A stretch of 21,461 nucleotides of DNA from an uncultured Clostridia bacterium (GTDB lineage: Bacteria; Bacillota; Clostridia; Christensenellales; UBA1242), in assembly GCA_904397185.1 (NCBI GenBank), contig CAJFOL010000002.1, positions 1-21,461 on the forward strand, written 5' to 3'. A program made the translations under genes and the position numbers. The notes beneath the pieces are model-generated. The model made no database searches. It worked only from the letters and a program-made list of their open reading frames with translations, and was not told the DNA's origin. Position 1 is the first letter of the stretch, and each line of letters opens with the position of its first letter. Shown piece by piece: positions 14,417-21,461 of the stretch.

Positions 14417-15061
14417 TCACTTATTATTTACCGCATTTATCTTATTTTCAAGCGACACTTCGGCTTGACTTTTACGTAAATAAAGTGGGTTTAAATCTTT
14501 ATCATCGGCGGTTTCGTTTCTGGCAAGTTTCTCATTAGCAACCTCCAAAAGATCCTGTGGAGATGGTCTTACAAGCACATCCGCGACACACTCTTCACTT
14601 AAGCCAACTTTGTTGCCATCAAGGTTTTGATACTCTTCTCGAGTTATTAGTTTTTGCTCTGCAAACATTATGCCATCTTTAGTGAATTTTGATATATAGA
14701 TGAGTCCACTCAGTGCATCAATGGCAACATAGAAGTCGTCATTTGGATGACTCTGCTTTAAATATGTGTGTGCAATAAGTTCGGGTGTGTATATGCCTAT
14801 TGTTTTACACCCGCAAGCCTCCTTAAGTCCTTTTACAAGTGTAATGCCTATTCTTAGTCCTGTGAATGAGCCTGGACCCGTAACAACCGCCAAGCAGTCA
14901 TTATCCTTTATGTTTTTGCCCATTTCATCGAGCATTTTATCGATGTTGAAAAGTATATTTTCTGAATGTTTGCAGTTTGAGTCCATTGCTAAAAAACTCT
15001 GTTTGCCGTCTATATCTATTGCAATAAGCGCCTCTTTATATGCTGACGAAATCGCTATCAT
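14417..15061 (-). CDS. tsaB: tRNA t6A biosynthesis protein TsaB
   Basis: A 214-residue actin-fold protein of the TsaB/YeaZ family, recognised by VVTGPGSFTGLRIGI (about 59-73) and an N-terminal strand pair. With TsaD and TsaE it transfers threonylcarbamoyl to A37 of ANN-decoding tRNAs; TsaB is the catalytically inactive scaffold that dimerises with TsaD. The start overlaps the tsaE stop by 4 bases (ATGA), so the two are coupled. The usual N-terminal A-x-D-T-S is AISSAYKE here, which is compatible with a non-catalytic subunit. Neither tsaD nor rimI follows; they must be elsewhere. Confidence 0.93.
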   Translation of the reverse strand: MIAISSAYKEALIAIDIDGKQSFLAMDSNCKHSENILFNIDKMLDEMGKNIKDNDCLAVVTGPGSFTGLRIGITLVKGLKEACGCKTIGIYTPELIAHTYLKQSHPNDDFYVAIDALSGLIYISKFTKDGIMFAEQKLITREEYQNLDGNKVGLSEECVADVLVRPSPQDLLEVANEKLARNETADDKDLNPLYLRKSQAEVSLENKINAVNNK

Positions 15062-15498
15062 GTTTTGCTCCCAACTATAATTTTTCGTTTGTCGCCATCG
15101 AGTTTTTCTATTTTTATCTCAATATGCGGACAATTTATCATTCCCTCTACCTGTTCTGGCCATTCGACAAGCACCACACCATCGAGATTTTTTAGGTCAA
15201 AATAATCATTGAAGCCAAGTTCCTCACCCTCCTCTTTGGATGAAAGCCTATACATATCAAAATGATAAATAGGATACTTGCCGTCATCGTATACGTTTAA
15301 AAGTGTAAATGTTGGGCTCGTCACCAACATTTTGCTCCCAAGTCCCTTTGCAAAGCCTTTCACAAAGTGTGTCTTGCCTGCTCCAAGGTCGCCTGTCAAG
15401 GTAAAAACCACCCCTTTTCCAACTGTGCCTGCAAGTTTTTCGGCAAAGAGCATGGTCTCCTGTTCGCTGTTTGTCTCAACTGAAAAAAGTTCTTCCAT
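15058..15498 (-). CDS. tsaE: tRNA t6A biosynthesis ATPase TsaE
   Basis: A 146-residue P-loop protein of the TsaE/YjeE family. The Walker A GDLGAGKTHFVKG lies at 36-48. It is followed by SPTFTLLNVY and the YHFDMYRL motif typical of the family, then VVLVEWPEQ (Walker B region). It binds and hydrolyses ATP to reset the TsaB-TsaD complex during t6A synthesis. AAGGAAG lies 5 bases before the ATG. The spacer between this gene and the PAP2 gene (15499-15679) is AT-rich, with no clear promoter that I can defend. Confidence 0.95.
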   Translation of the reverse strand: MEELFSVETNSEQETMLFAEKLAGTVGKGVVFTLTGDLGAGKTHFVKGFAKGLGSKMLVTSPTFTLLNVYDDGKYPIYHFDMYRLSSKEEGEELGFNDYFDLKNLDGVVLVEWPEQVEGMINCPHIEIKIEKLDGDKRKIIVGSKT

Positions 15499-15679
15499 AA
15501 TTTCTTCCTTAAATTGTAAAATAATTTATAATTTTGTTATATCAATTTTATACGTTTTAAAATAAAATATTCCTTTTTTATATGGAAAATTTTACTTTTT
15601 TGTGAGTATGTATTGTATAGATTGCAATTTTAAAAATACTTTTTATCTTTGAAATATATTTTGGTCTTAAATTTTAACA

Positions 15680-16237
15680 TTAAGATTTGTTATTGATATT
15701 GTCGCTCGGCTTTGACTTTTTTATGTATATTCTGTAAAGCACTATGGCTATCACTGCAAAGGCCACTCCAAGTGCGATGCCTACCAGCGTGTCTGAAAGA
15801 TAGTGAGCCCCTAGCACCATACGTGAATAGGCGATTAAAAATGGGAATATAAAGCAGAATATTCCGCCTAATACCTTAGTGCTTGTGTGGCGAGAGGTTG
15901 ATAAAATGTGGTAAAAGATAAAAGTCGCATACAATGCCCCGCACAAACTATGTCCTGACGGCATACTATAGCCGTCCTCGTTACCATAATTTATTATATC
16001 AGAGTTTGTGACAAATGGTCGGTCTCGCATAATAAGGTGCTTTAAAACTTGATTGATAAGTGAAGCGATGACAAAGGTTACCGCAAAGGTGTAACTTAGT
16101 TTACGTTGTCTGATAAAAAGTATGGCAAAAACTATGATAAAGCCGAGGTAACTGCCAAAGAGGGTTACAAATTGAAAAAGTGTTATCCATCCTACACTTG
16201 CATTTGCCTGTAAAAACCTGATTATTTCTGCTTCCAT
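15680..16237 (-). CDS. PAP2-family membrane phosphatase
   Basis: A 185-residue multi-pass membrane protein with all three PAP2 signature parts: KHLIMRDRP (66-74), PSGH (93-96) and SRMVLGAHYLSD (138-149). The last two supply the catalytic histidines. Family members remove phosphate from lipid phosphates such as undecaprenyl pyrophosphate or phosphatidic acid on the outer face of the membrane. BcrC-like undecaprenyl pyrophosphatase activity is plausible, but the substrate is not fixed by the sequence. ATG at 16237 is chosen over an upstream in-frame TTG at 16255; neither has a good ribosome binding site. A terminator upstream makes it a separate unit from the methyltransferase gene. Confidence 0.9.
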   Translation of the reverse strand: MEAEIIRFLQANASVGWITLFQFVTLFGSYLGFIIVFAILFIRQRKLSYTFAVTFVIASLINQVLKHLIMRDRPFVTNSDIINYGNEDGYSMPSGHSLCGALYATFIFYHILSTSRHTSTKVLGGIFCFIFPFLIAYSRMVLGAHYLSDTLVGIALGVAFAVIAIVLYRIYIKKSKPSDNINNKS

Positions 16238-16263
16238 ACTTTTATATTGTAACAAAAATAGAC

Positions 16264-16302
16264 AAAAAAAACAACAGTTTTACTATTTCTGTTGATTTTT
16301 TT
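16264..16302 (-). terminator. Probable bidirectional intrinsic terminator after the methyltransferase gene
   Basis: CAACAG (16272-16277) pairs with CTGTTG (16289-16294) around an 11-nt loop. T-rich runs are present on both strands: eight A on the left, and seven T after one base on the right. On the minus strand it lies between the methyltransferase stop and the PAP2 start. Confidence 0.7.
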
Positions 16303-16360
16303 AAGATTTAATAAAGATTATTGTCCGTTCATGCAAGGTTTTATGCAGTAGTATTGGTGT

Positions 16361-16972
16361 CTACTTCTTTAAAGTGCTGATTGAAAAACCATCATCAATA
16401 TCATAAAATTCAGTTTCAAAATCAGCATCATTTTTTAGCATATCAACAAACTCTCTTAAATGATTGACCATGGAGCGGTGTTTATGAGGAATTTGCCCCT
16501 CGATTTTAACAAAACCTAGCAAATTTAAGTTATCACAGAAAAGAATTCCGCTCGTTTTCAAAAGTTTTTTTAGGGCTGGATAGTAATTTTTATACTGCCC
16601 TTTTGGTCCATCTAAAAACACAAAATCAAACTTTTCGCCATCTTCTTGCAATCTTTCAATTATCTTTTGGGCATCGTCTAAGATAAGCCTTACTCGTGAA
16701 AGTACACCCGCCTTTGAAAAGTTTTCTTGTGCCTGCTCACCACGGGTGGTGTCCTTTTCAATGGTTACAAGTTCTCCGTCACAACTTTTCAGCATAATAA
16801 GACCTGAATAGCCAACTGCCGTGCCTATTTCCAAAATCTTCTTTGGTCTTCTAAGGTGACAAACCTCTCCTAGTCTTTCAGCCGTCTTATCACGTACAAC
16901 TGGGATATAATTCTCCCTCGCCTTCTCCTTTAATTCGGCTAAAAAATTGGAAGTTTCTTGGTCAAATTTCAT
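16361..16972 (-). CDS. Class I SAM O-methyltransferase, TrmR/YrrM-like
   Basis: A 203-residue SAM-dependent methyltransferase of the O-methyltransferase 3 family. Motif I is ILEIGTAVGYSGL (46-58), the acidic ribose-binding residue follows in VTIEKD, and the family's metal/catalytic segment is FVFLDGPKGQY (117-127) with a later D-N. The closest well-known relative by these features is TrmR (YrrM), which methylates 5-hydroxyuridine at tRNA wobble position 34. The alternative is a catechol-type O-methyltransferase. It lies about 100 bases after the RNase J gene on the same strand, with no obvious terminator between, so co-transcription is possible. The ribosome binding site is weak (GGCGAAAG). 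Confidence 0.85.
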   Translation of the reverse strand: MKFDQETSNFLAELKEKARENYIPVVRDKTAERLGEVCHLRRPKKILEIGTAVGYSGLIMLKSCDGELVTIEKDTTRGEQAQENFSKAGVLSRVRLILDDAQKIIERLQEDGEKFDFVFLDGPKGQYKNYYPALKKLLKTSGILFCDNLNLLGFVKIEGQIPHKHRSMVNHLREFVDMLKNDADFETEFYDIDDGFSISTLKK

Positions 16973-17075
16973 TTTACTTTCGCCTTTTGTATTCTTTTTG
17001 TAATCATTTTTTAGTAATATCGTTCTTATTTTTTTAAACTTTTTTGCCTATAAACTGTATCCTTGCAAACTTTCC

Positions 17076-18731
17076 TTAGTCAAGTGATACAATCGTAAGT
17101 ATCATTGGACGGCGTTTGGTTCTACGGAAGATAAAGTTTGAAATATTTCGTCTAAGTGAGGCACGAATAACTGATGGTTCCACCCCACGAAGGTCGGTCT
17201 CTTTGAGTGAGGCGATAATAGAGGCTTTCGCATCTTGGACAAAACTCTCCTGTTCGTCAGCATATACCACTCCTCTCGTGATGATGAATGGGTCGCTGGT
17301 TATCTCGCCTGCAACGTTGTTGATATTGACACATACCACACAAATACCATCCTCGGCAAGTTGTTTTCGCTCACGAAGTACGTTTGAATCCATGTCGCCA
17401 ATACCCATTCCGTCAACAAGTCGTTGTCCTGCCTTGACAAAACCTACTTCCTTTATGGAGTTTGGTCCAACCTCGACCTGCATACCTATGCTAGGCAAAA
17501 GAATATTTCGTGCATCCATGCCGAGGGTCATTGCAAGTTCCTTGTGAGTCTTCAAGTGTCTATACTCGCCGTGTACTGGAATGAAAAACTTTGGCTTTAC
17601 AAGGCTGTGCATCAGTTTGAGTTCCTCTTGGCAGGCATGCCCTGAGGTGTGTACTTCTGCCAGTTCATCATAGATGACGTCAGCACCGAGTTTATAAAGT
17701 GCATTGATAACGTTGTAGACATTCTTTTCATTGCCTGGAATTGGTGATGCAGACAAAATAACAAGGTCGTTCGGTCTTATTTTAACACTCTTAAATTCGC
17801 CCGCTGCCATACGAGTAAGTGCACTCATCGGCTCGCCCTGGCTTCCTGTAGTCATAATCAAGACTTCCTTATCGTCAAGTTTGTCAACCTTTTCAATATC
17901 CACGATGTTATCACGATTGTAATGAAGTTCGCCTATCTTCATCGCCACTTCGCTGACATTTATCATACTACGTCCTGTGAAGGCTATCTTCCTCTTATAC
18001 TTTTCGGCAATATCCATAATCTGTTGCATTCTGTGAATATTTGACGCAAATGTCGCAACAATAATTCGATTGTCTGCATGGTTTTTAATAATTTCATCGA
18101 GAGTTCGTCCTACCGATTTCTCGCTCATAGAATAGCCCTTTCGACACACATTGGTGCTTTCGCATAATAGCAAAGTTACACCCTTTCGCCCTATTTCGCC
18201 AAGTCGTGGCAAATCGGTCATCGCACCATCTATTGGCTCGTAATCTATTTTAAAGTCACCTGTGTGAACGACTGTGCCGACTGGAGTGGTTATTGCAAGA
18301 GCAAGTGAGCCTGCAATTGAGTGACTAACCTTAATAAACTCTATCGAAAATGCCCCTATTTTTAGTACGTTCTTTGGCTTTACTGACACCGCTTTGTATT
18401 TTATCTTTGGATGCTCTTTCATCTTGTTTTCGACAAGTGCGAGAGTAAGACGTGTGCCATAGATTGGTACGTTTATCTGTTGCAATAAAAATGGTACGGC
18501 GCCAATATGGTCTTCATGTCCGTGGGTGAGAAGAAGTGCCTTTATCTTCGCTTTGTTCTCAATAAGATAGGTCATGTCTGGTATGACAACGTCAACTCCT
18601 GGCAGATCATCGTCAGGGAATGTCAAACCTGCATCGACTATAATTATCTCATCGTTGTATTCTAGTGCGGTCATATTTTTTCCTATTTCACCTACTCCGC
18701 CTAAGAAGGTTACTTTTAATTTGTTGTTCAT
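17076..18731 (-). CDS. rnj: Ribonuclease J
   Basis: A 551-residue metallo-beta-lactamase/beta-CASP nuclease of normal length for RNase J. The zinc-binding THGHEDHIGAVP has His70, His72, Asp74 and His75. VVHTGDFKID carries the next metal ligand. The beta-CASP part includes ATFASNIHRM, TTGSQGEPMSAL and HTSGHA, and the C-terminal domain ends with RRTKRRPMILTIV. RNase J degrades and matures RNA in the cytoplasm with 5'-3' exonuclease and endonuclease activity, and is central to mRNA turnover in Bacillota. It is preceded by AAGGAG 12 bases before ATG. The 5' flank contains the structured element at 18802-18981; if that element is instead transcribed on the minus strand it would be an RNase J leader. 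Confidence 0.96.
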   Translation of the reverse strand: MNNKLKVTFLGGVGEIGKNMTALEYNDEIIIVDAGLTFPDDDLPGVDVVIPDMTYLIENKAKIKALLLTHGHEDHIGAVPFLLQQINVPIYGTRLTLALVENKMKEHPKIKYKAVSVKPKNVLKIGAFSIEFIKVSHSIAGSLALAITTPVGTVVHTGDFKIDYEPIDGAMTDLPRLGEIGRKGVTLLLCESTNVCRKGYSMSEKSVGRTLDEIIKNHADNRIIVATFASNIHRMQQIMDIAEKYKRKIAFTGRSMINVSEVAMKIGELHYNRDNIVDIEKVDKLDDKEVLIMTTGSQGEPMSALTRMAAGEFKSVKIRPNDLVILSASPIPGNEKNVYNVINALYKLGADVIYDELAEVHTSGHACQEELKLMHSLVKPKFFIPVHGEYRHLKTHKELAMTLGMDARNILLPSIGMQVEVGPNSIKEVGFVKAGQRLVDGMGIGDMDSNVLRERKQLAEDGICVVCVNINNVAGEITSDPFIITRGVVYADEQESFVQDAKASIIASLKETDLRGVEPSVIRASLRRNISNFIFRRTKRRPMILTIVSLD

Positions 18732-18801
18732 ATTTTTTATATTTCTCCTTTTATAATATAATTAATTTTTTATATAGTATAATTTTTTAGGCTTTTTTAT
18801 A

Positions 18802-18981
18802 ATGCTTTAAATGGCAACTTTTTGGGTATTTATTTAAGGGGCTTGACATACGTGAGCCTTATATGGCTCACATAATTTTTTTTGCTTGCAAAAAAGTTAT
18901 TCATGTCTTTCCTGTGGGAAAGGCATGGTATGTTAAGCCACCCCCGTAAAACCAAAAAGTTGCTATTTAACTACATAGCAT
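18802..18981 (+). ncRNA. Unassigned structured RNA candidate with four-way junction
   Basis: Read on the plus strand, helices pair as follows. The closing stem is 18802-18806 with 18977-18981, then 18807-18825 with 18952-18970 (19 bp). Then comes an internal loop and P1, 18840-18851 with 18928-18939 (12 bp). Inside P1 three hairpins tile almost without gaps: 18852-18871 (7 bp, GTGAGCC/GGCTCAC), 18872-18900 (A/T-rich, one bulge) and 18902-18927 (11 bp, UGUG loop). The non-Watson-Crick pairs (18813/18964, 18845/18934, 18876/18896, 18906/18923) are all G-U on this strand and would be A-C on the other. TATAAT at 18798-18803 sits at the 5' edge with no clear -35, and a terminator follows. I cannot match it to 6S, SRP, RNase P, tmRNA or tRNA. 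A palindromic mobile element is the alternative. Confidence 0.55.
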
Positions 18982-19009
18982 CATCTCTTATCTTTAGTTC
19001 TTAATAGTC

Positions 19010-19032
19010 ATTGCAAAGTACTGCAATTTTTT
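19010..19032 (+). terminator. Plus-strand intrinsic terminator after the structured element
   Basis: ATTGCA (19010-19015) pairs with TGCAAT (19022-19027) around a 6-nt loop. The T run (19027-19032) is on the plus strand only. No plus-strand gene precedes it other than the structured element, so it fits an independent plus-strand transcript rather than the minus-strand gene ending at 19042. Confidence 0.65.
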
Positions 19033-19041
19033 ATTCCTTGG

Positions 19042-19965
19042 TTATAAAAGAAACTTTGTATTTTCAATGCGGTCAACTTCTTCAAGTTTTTTAGGTGACA
19101 GGATGGTATCATTGTCAACATAAAATCTCATGCCCTGACTTGAGAAGAACATAACCATTTCAAATATATGGATTAAAGGTGAGACTATAGGCAAGATGAT
19201 GATTATTGCATAAAGTCCAAGCACCATTGATAGCACAATTGCAAGCAAGAAGATGACAAATGAGGTTGAGAACACTCTTGCTCCCCTTCTAAGGACAGCC
19301 CTCATACCAATCAAGAAAGATTTGAAAGGGTTTTGATTGTAAACAACTTTAGCAGGAGCCCAGCCTGATGTGAATGTTTCTTTAAAAGCCATAAATAAAG
19401 CAGGAACTATAACAAATGCAAACGGCATAATGTAATCAAAAATGTCGTTATCAATACGGGTTAAGGACCACATACTTAAAACAATCAATGCATTGAAAGG
19501 AATTGAATAGAAGGTTTTAAGGATGGCATAAACGAGTGAATATTTCAAAGTTTTAAGATAAGTGCTTACAAAACTTTGTTTTTGGCATGATGACATATAG
19601 CCGTACATCATTTCACACATAACAAATTTGCCCACATTTAGAAGAAAAGGAAGCAAGATGAATGCTATGATGACAAAGTATATCCCTATCCCGACATTTG
19701 TAAAGATTTGTTGAAAGAATATGATGACAAAATCAGCGACAGCGGTCAGTCCGCTTGCAATTGATGCGCCGTAAAGTGTGCCTGTTTGGAACATTGTGTC
19801 AAGGTTCGAATCATTAAAGGCTACTCTCCCCGCTTCAAGGAAAAAGTCGTAAAATATGCATAGCAGTCCAAAACATAGGGCAATAGATAAAATATGGTAA
19901 ACAAGAAGTTTCCAAACCTTATCAAAATTAGCACACAATAGTTTTATCGAGTTTTTAAACATCAT
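19042..19965 (-). CDS. Multi-pass membrane protein of unknown function
   Basis: A 307-residue integral membrane protein with about six hydrophobic segments, near residues 20-42, 60-84, 90-115, 178-196, 232-255 and 255-275. Polar cytoplasmic stretches around 128-142 and 206-230 (NPFKSFLIGMRAVLRRGARV) separate them, and a charged tail of about 30 residues ends the protein. The general pattern resembles YesL/DUF-type membrane proteins of Bacillota, but I cannot assign a family. Two ATG codons stand side by side at the start with no good ribosome binding site. It has its own consensus-like promoter. The structured element lies just beyond its 3' end. Confidence 0.85.
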   Translation of the reverse strand: MMFKNSIKLLCANFDKVWKLLVYHILSIALCFGLLCIFYDFFLEAGRVAFNDSNLDTMFQTGTLYGASIASGLTAVADFVIIFFQQIFTNVGIGIYFVIIAFILLPFLLNVGKFVMCEMMYGYMSSCQKQSFVSTYLKTLKYSLVYAILKTFYSIPFNALIVLSMWSLTRIDNDIFDYIMPFAFVIVPALFMAFKETFTSGWAPAKVVYNQNPFKSFLIGMRAVLRRGARVFSTSFVIFLLAIVLSMVLGLYAIIIILPIVSPLIHIFEMVMFFSSQGMRFYVDNDTILSPKKLEEVDRIENTKFLL

Positions 19966-19997
19966 ATCTAATAAATTCCAAACTTTAATATATTATA

Positions 19998-20026
19998 ATT
20001 ATACAATATAAAAATATTTTTTGCAA
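19998..20026 (-). promoter_or_regulatory. Sigma-A promoter of the membrane protein gene
   Basis: On the minus strand, TTGCAA (20021-20026) and TATAAT (19998-20003) are 17 bases apart. A second TATAAT directly follows the first. The promoter lies about 33 bases before the start codon. Confidence 0.75.
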
Positions 20027-20124
20027 GTGCTTGAAATAAAAATCAGACTATTTTATTGAATTTTGCATATTTATAGTCAAAATTACGAAAAAGTATTTTA
20101 AAGTGTAGACCATATTTTAGACTG

Positions 20125-20158
20125 AATAAAAACAGGTGATAGAATTTCACCTATTTTA
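20125..20158 (-). terminator. Intrinsic terminator overlapping the greA stop codon
   Basis: AGGTGA (20134-20139) pairs with TCACCT (20147-20152). The stem can be lengthened through A/T pairs across one mismatch on both sides. A run of five T follows on the minus strand. The stem takes in the stop codon of greA. Confidence 0.8.
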
Positions 20159-20615
20159 TTCCTAAAATCTTATAGGTAATTTCACTTCCGTCAGTTCTAA
20201 CCTTAATGACGTCACCTTTTTTCTTGCCTAAAAGAGCAGAGCCAACTGGTGAAATGTTTGAGATGATACCATGAGCAGGGTCACTCTCTGTCGAACCTAA
20301 AATTTTGTATTCAAGTTCTTCATCAAACTCCTCATCGTAAAGTTTTACTTGAGAGCCAATCTGTACAACATCGCTTGAACCTTCTTGTTTGTTGATGATT
20401 TGGCAGGTTAAAAGTATATCCTCCATCTCACGAATTTCAGCCTCTATCTGTGCTTGTTCCTCTTTGGCTGCATCATACTCCGAATTTTCAGAAAGGTCGC
20501 CAAATTCTCTTGCAATGCCTATTTTTTTACTAACTTCGACTCTTCTAACAGTCTTGTAATAGTTAAGTTTTTCTTCAAGTTGTTTTTTACCTTCTGGTGT
20601 TAAAACATGTACCAT
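20151..20615 (-). CDS. greA: Transcription elongation factor GreA
   Basis: A 154-residue protein of standard GreA length. The N-terminal coiled coil includes REFGDLSENSEYDAAKEEQ, whose acidic tip (GDLSENSEY, 39-47) reaches into the RNA polymerase secondary channel and triggers cleavage of backtracked RNA. The C-terminal FKBP-like domain contains YKILGSTESDP, ISNISPVGSALLGKKKGD and a final ITYKILGIK. Cytoplasmic and housekeeping. AAAAGGAG lies 9 bases before the ATG. It is monocistronic, between a consensus promoter and a terminator. Confidence 0.97.
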   Translation of the reverse strand: MVHVLTPEGKKQLEEKLNYYKTVRRVEVSKKIGIAREFGDLSENSEYDAAKEEQAQIEAEIREMEDILLTCQIINKQEGSSDVVQIGSQVKLYDEEFDEELEYKILGSTESDPAHGIISNISPVGSALLGKKKGDVIKVRTDGSEITYKILGIK

Positions 20616-20647
20616 AGTTGTAACTCCTTTTAAAATTTCAATGATAG

Positions 20648-20676
20648 ATTATACATATTTTTGATTTTTATGTCAA
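20648..20676 (-). promoter_or_regulatory. Consensus sigma-A promoter of greA
   Basis: TTGACA (20671-20676) and TATAAT (20648-20653) on the minus strand are separated by exactly 17 bases. Both boxes match consensus perfectly, predicting strong constitutive transcription. They lie about 32 bases before the greA start. Confidence 0.92.
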
Positions 20677-20733
20677 GTTTTTTTGCATGTATGATTTTAT
20701 TTTTTTTGCAAAAAATATCTTAGGAGGTTGAAT

Positions 20734-21162
20734 ATGTTAACAATTATTTCCTTTATATTGACAATATTAGGTTCAATAAACTGGCTCTTTGTCGGGCTTC
20801 TCCAATATGACTTTGTTGCTGGAATATTTGGCTATCAGGCAAGTATTCTATCACGTATCGTCTATATCATAGTCGGTGCTTCAAGCCTATTTTTGGTGTT
20901 TAAACTGATTAAAGGCAAAGGCACAATCGCCGTTTTCTCTTTTAGAAACAAGAAAGACCTTGCAAAAAACATAAAAAAAATAGGCAAAAAGGATGATGAT
21001 AAAGAAGAGGACACTATCCCCGAAAATGCCAACTTCAATGTTGAGGCTTCTGATGAGTTCTCGCTCCCGAATGATACCCCGCAAAGGCGAGAACATATTG
21101 ACGAATTGCATAGCAATCATCATGAAGGACTTTTCAATGAACATTTTGGCGACAGAGATTGA
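20734..21162 (+). CDS. DUF378-domain membrane protein with charged C-terminal tail
   Basis: A 142-residue protein. ATG at 20734 has AGGAGG 6 bases upstream; an in-frame TTG two codons earlier overlaps that spacing and is rejected. Residues 1-60 form the DUF378 domain: two transmembrane helices around SINWLFVGLLQYDFVAGIFG, then RIVYIIVGASSLFLVFKL. Function is unknown throughout the family. DUF378 proteins are normally about 70-80 residues, so the tail of roughly 80 charged residues (lysine-rich around 72-90, then acidic and His/Asn-rich) is an extension, probably cytoplasmic. It is divergent from greA and is followed 15 bases later by a small hydrophobic ORF with its own strong ribosome binding site. 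Confidence 0.88.
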   Translation: MLTIISFILTILGSINWLFVGLLQYDFVAGIFGYQASILSRIVYIIVGASSLFLVFKLIKGKGTIAVFSFRNKKDLAKNIKKIGKKDDDKEEDTIPENANFNVEASDEFSLPNDTPQRREHIDELHSNHHEGLFNEHFGDRD

Positions 21163-21177
21163 TTTTAAGGAGGAGGT

Positions 21178-21261
21178 ATGCAAAGGAACTTGGCTATCTT
21201 TATCTTTTTGACAATTTTTCTAAGTTGCACATTTTGCACTCTATTTTTTAATCTCATTTGA
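21178..21261 (+). CDS. 27-residue hydrophobic small membrane peptide
   Basis: ATG at 21178 is preceded immediately by AAGGAGGAGGT. The 27-codon frame encodes MQRNLAIFIFLTIFLSC followed by a hydrophobic end with two further cysteine/threonine turns, and stops at TGA 21259-21261. It would form a single membrane helix. The strong ribosome binding site and its position 15 bases after the DUF378 gene suggest a real co-transcribed peptide, but the A/T-rich setting makes chance hydrophobic frames likely. It has no recognisable family. Confidence 0.45.
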   Translation: MQRNLAIFIFLTIFLSCTFCTLFFNLI

Positions 21262-21429
21262 AAATTTTTGCAAAAATATTTTTCATATTAGTCATAATAT
21301 TAATATATGACCATATGTTTATTTTTTTCACTTTTTATTTGATTTTATATTTTAACAATTAAATTAATTCAATTTTTATGATTTTTTAAATTATTTTATT
21401 TTTAATTTATGATTTTTTATATTTATTTT

Positions 21430-21461
21430 CGGGCAGTCGCCCAGCATCTGGTTCGCGGACA
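21430..21461 (-). repeat. Partial copy of the 26-bp-period repeat at the window edge
   Basis: The reverse complement begins TGTCCGCGAACC and reaches TGCCCG exactly 26 bases later. It matches the CGAACC-type unit at 13239-13270 with a few changes. An array presumably continues beyond the window. The stretch between 21262 and 21429 is AT-rich, with nothing else recognised. Confidence 0.75.

Noticed and set aside
14417..15498. A complete t6A operon (tsaE-tsaB-rimI-tsaD)
   Set aside because: Only tsaE and tsaB are present; the downstream gene is the zinc-ribbon protein with its own promoter.
17116..17645. Plus-strand open frames across the RNase J gene
   Set aside because: They are antisense shadows of a strongly conserved RNase J frame with no ribosome binding sites.
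18840..18939. A tRNA, because of the cloverleaf-like arrangement
   Set aside because: The stem of 12 bp, the three arms of 7-12 bp, the total length and the absence of a T-loop TTCGANNC or a CCA-proximal acceptor pattern do not fit a tRNA.

Overview
The window looks like a low-GC Bacillota (Clostridia-type) chromosome, probably from an uncultured lineage. The reasons are AT-rich intergenic DNA, strong AGGAGG ribosome binding sites, sigma-A promoters with 17-bp spacers, and Gram-positive-style housekeeping genes (RNase J, MinD, MreB-type actin, TsaB/TsaE, GreA). There is no phage module, CRISPR array, rRNA or recognisable tRNA. Species cannot be fixed from the sequence.

Layout. Positions 1-2125 (+) carry the 3' part of a secreted beta-rich protein ending in two InlB-type B-repeats, closed by a strong terminator. 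From 8598 down to 2412 almost everything reads on the minus strand. A ferredoxin is translationally coupled to a degenerate Ppx/GppA-like protein. A gap follows that holds an orphan coding-like remnant inside nested inverted repeats. Next come a membrane-anchored trypsin-like protease coupled to a divergent MreB-like actin, a terminator, MinD, tandem 65-bp repeats and a short MinE-like protein. No MinC is visible. This looks like a cell-shape and division-site neighbourhood in which both actin-fold proteins have altered nucleotide-binding motifs.

Positions 8649-9379 (-) hold two overlapping half-size TauE/SafE transporters. Positions 9641-13138 (+) hold a 1165-residue exported protein with four jelly-roll-like domains, one C-terminal membrane helix and a cytoplasmic coiled coil. 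It has its own promoter and terminator. Downstream (13213-13506) is a repeat array with a 26-bp period. The array shares sequence with the repeats beside minD and with the last 32 bases of the window.

Positions 13633-18731 (-) carry a double zinc-ribbon protein with a poly-aspartate tail, tsaB/tsaE (tRNA t6A synthesis), a PAP2 phosphatase, a TrmR-like O-methyltransferase and RNase J. The zinc-ribbon promoter is preceded by helically phased A-tracts. Positions 19042-20615 (-) carry a multi-pass membrane protein and greA, both with clear promoters. A DUF378 protein and a 27-residue hydrophobic peptide follow on the plus strand.

The most unusual object is at 18802-18981, between RNase J and the membrane protein. 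A roughly 180-nt sequence folds on paper into a long closing helix topped by a nearly gap-free four-way junction. Every non-Watson-Crick pair in the helices is a G-U wobble when read on the plus strand. A TATAAT lies at its 5' edge and an intrinsic terminator lies 3' of it on the same strand. It is best read as an unassigned plus-strand structured RNA, with a mobile palindromic element as the main alternative.
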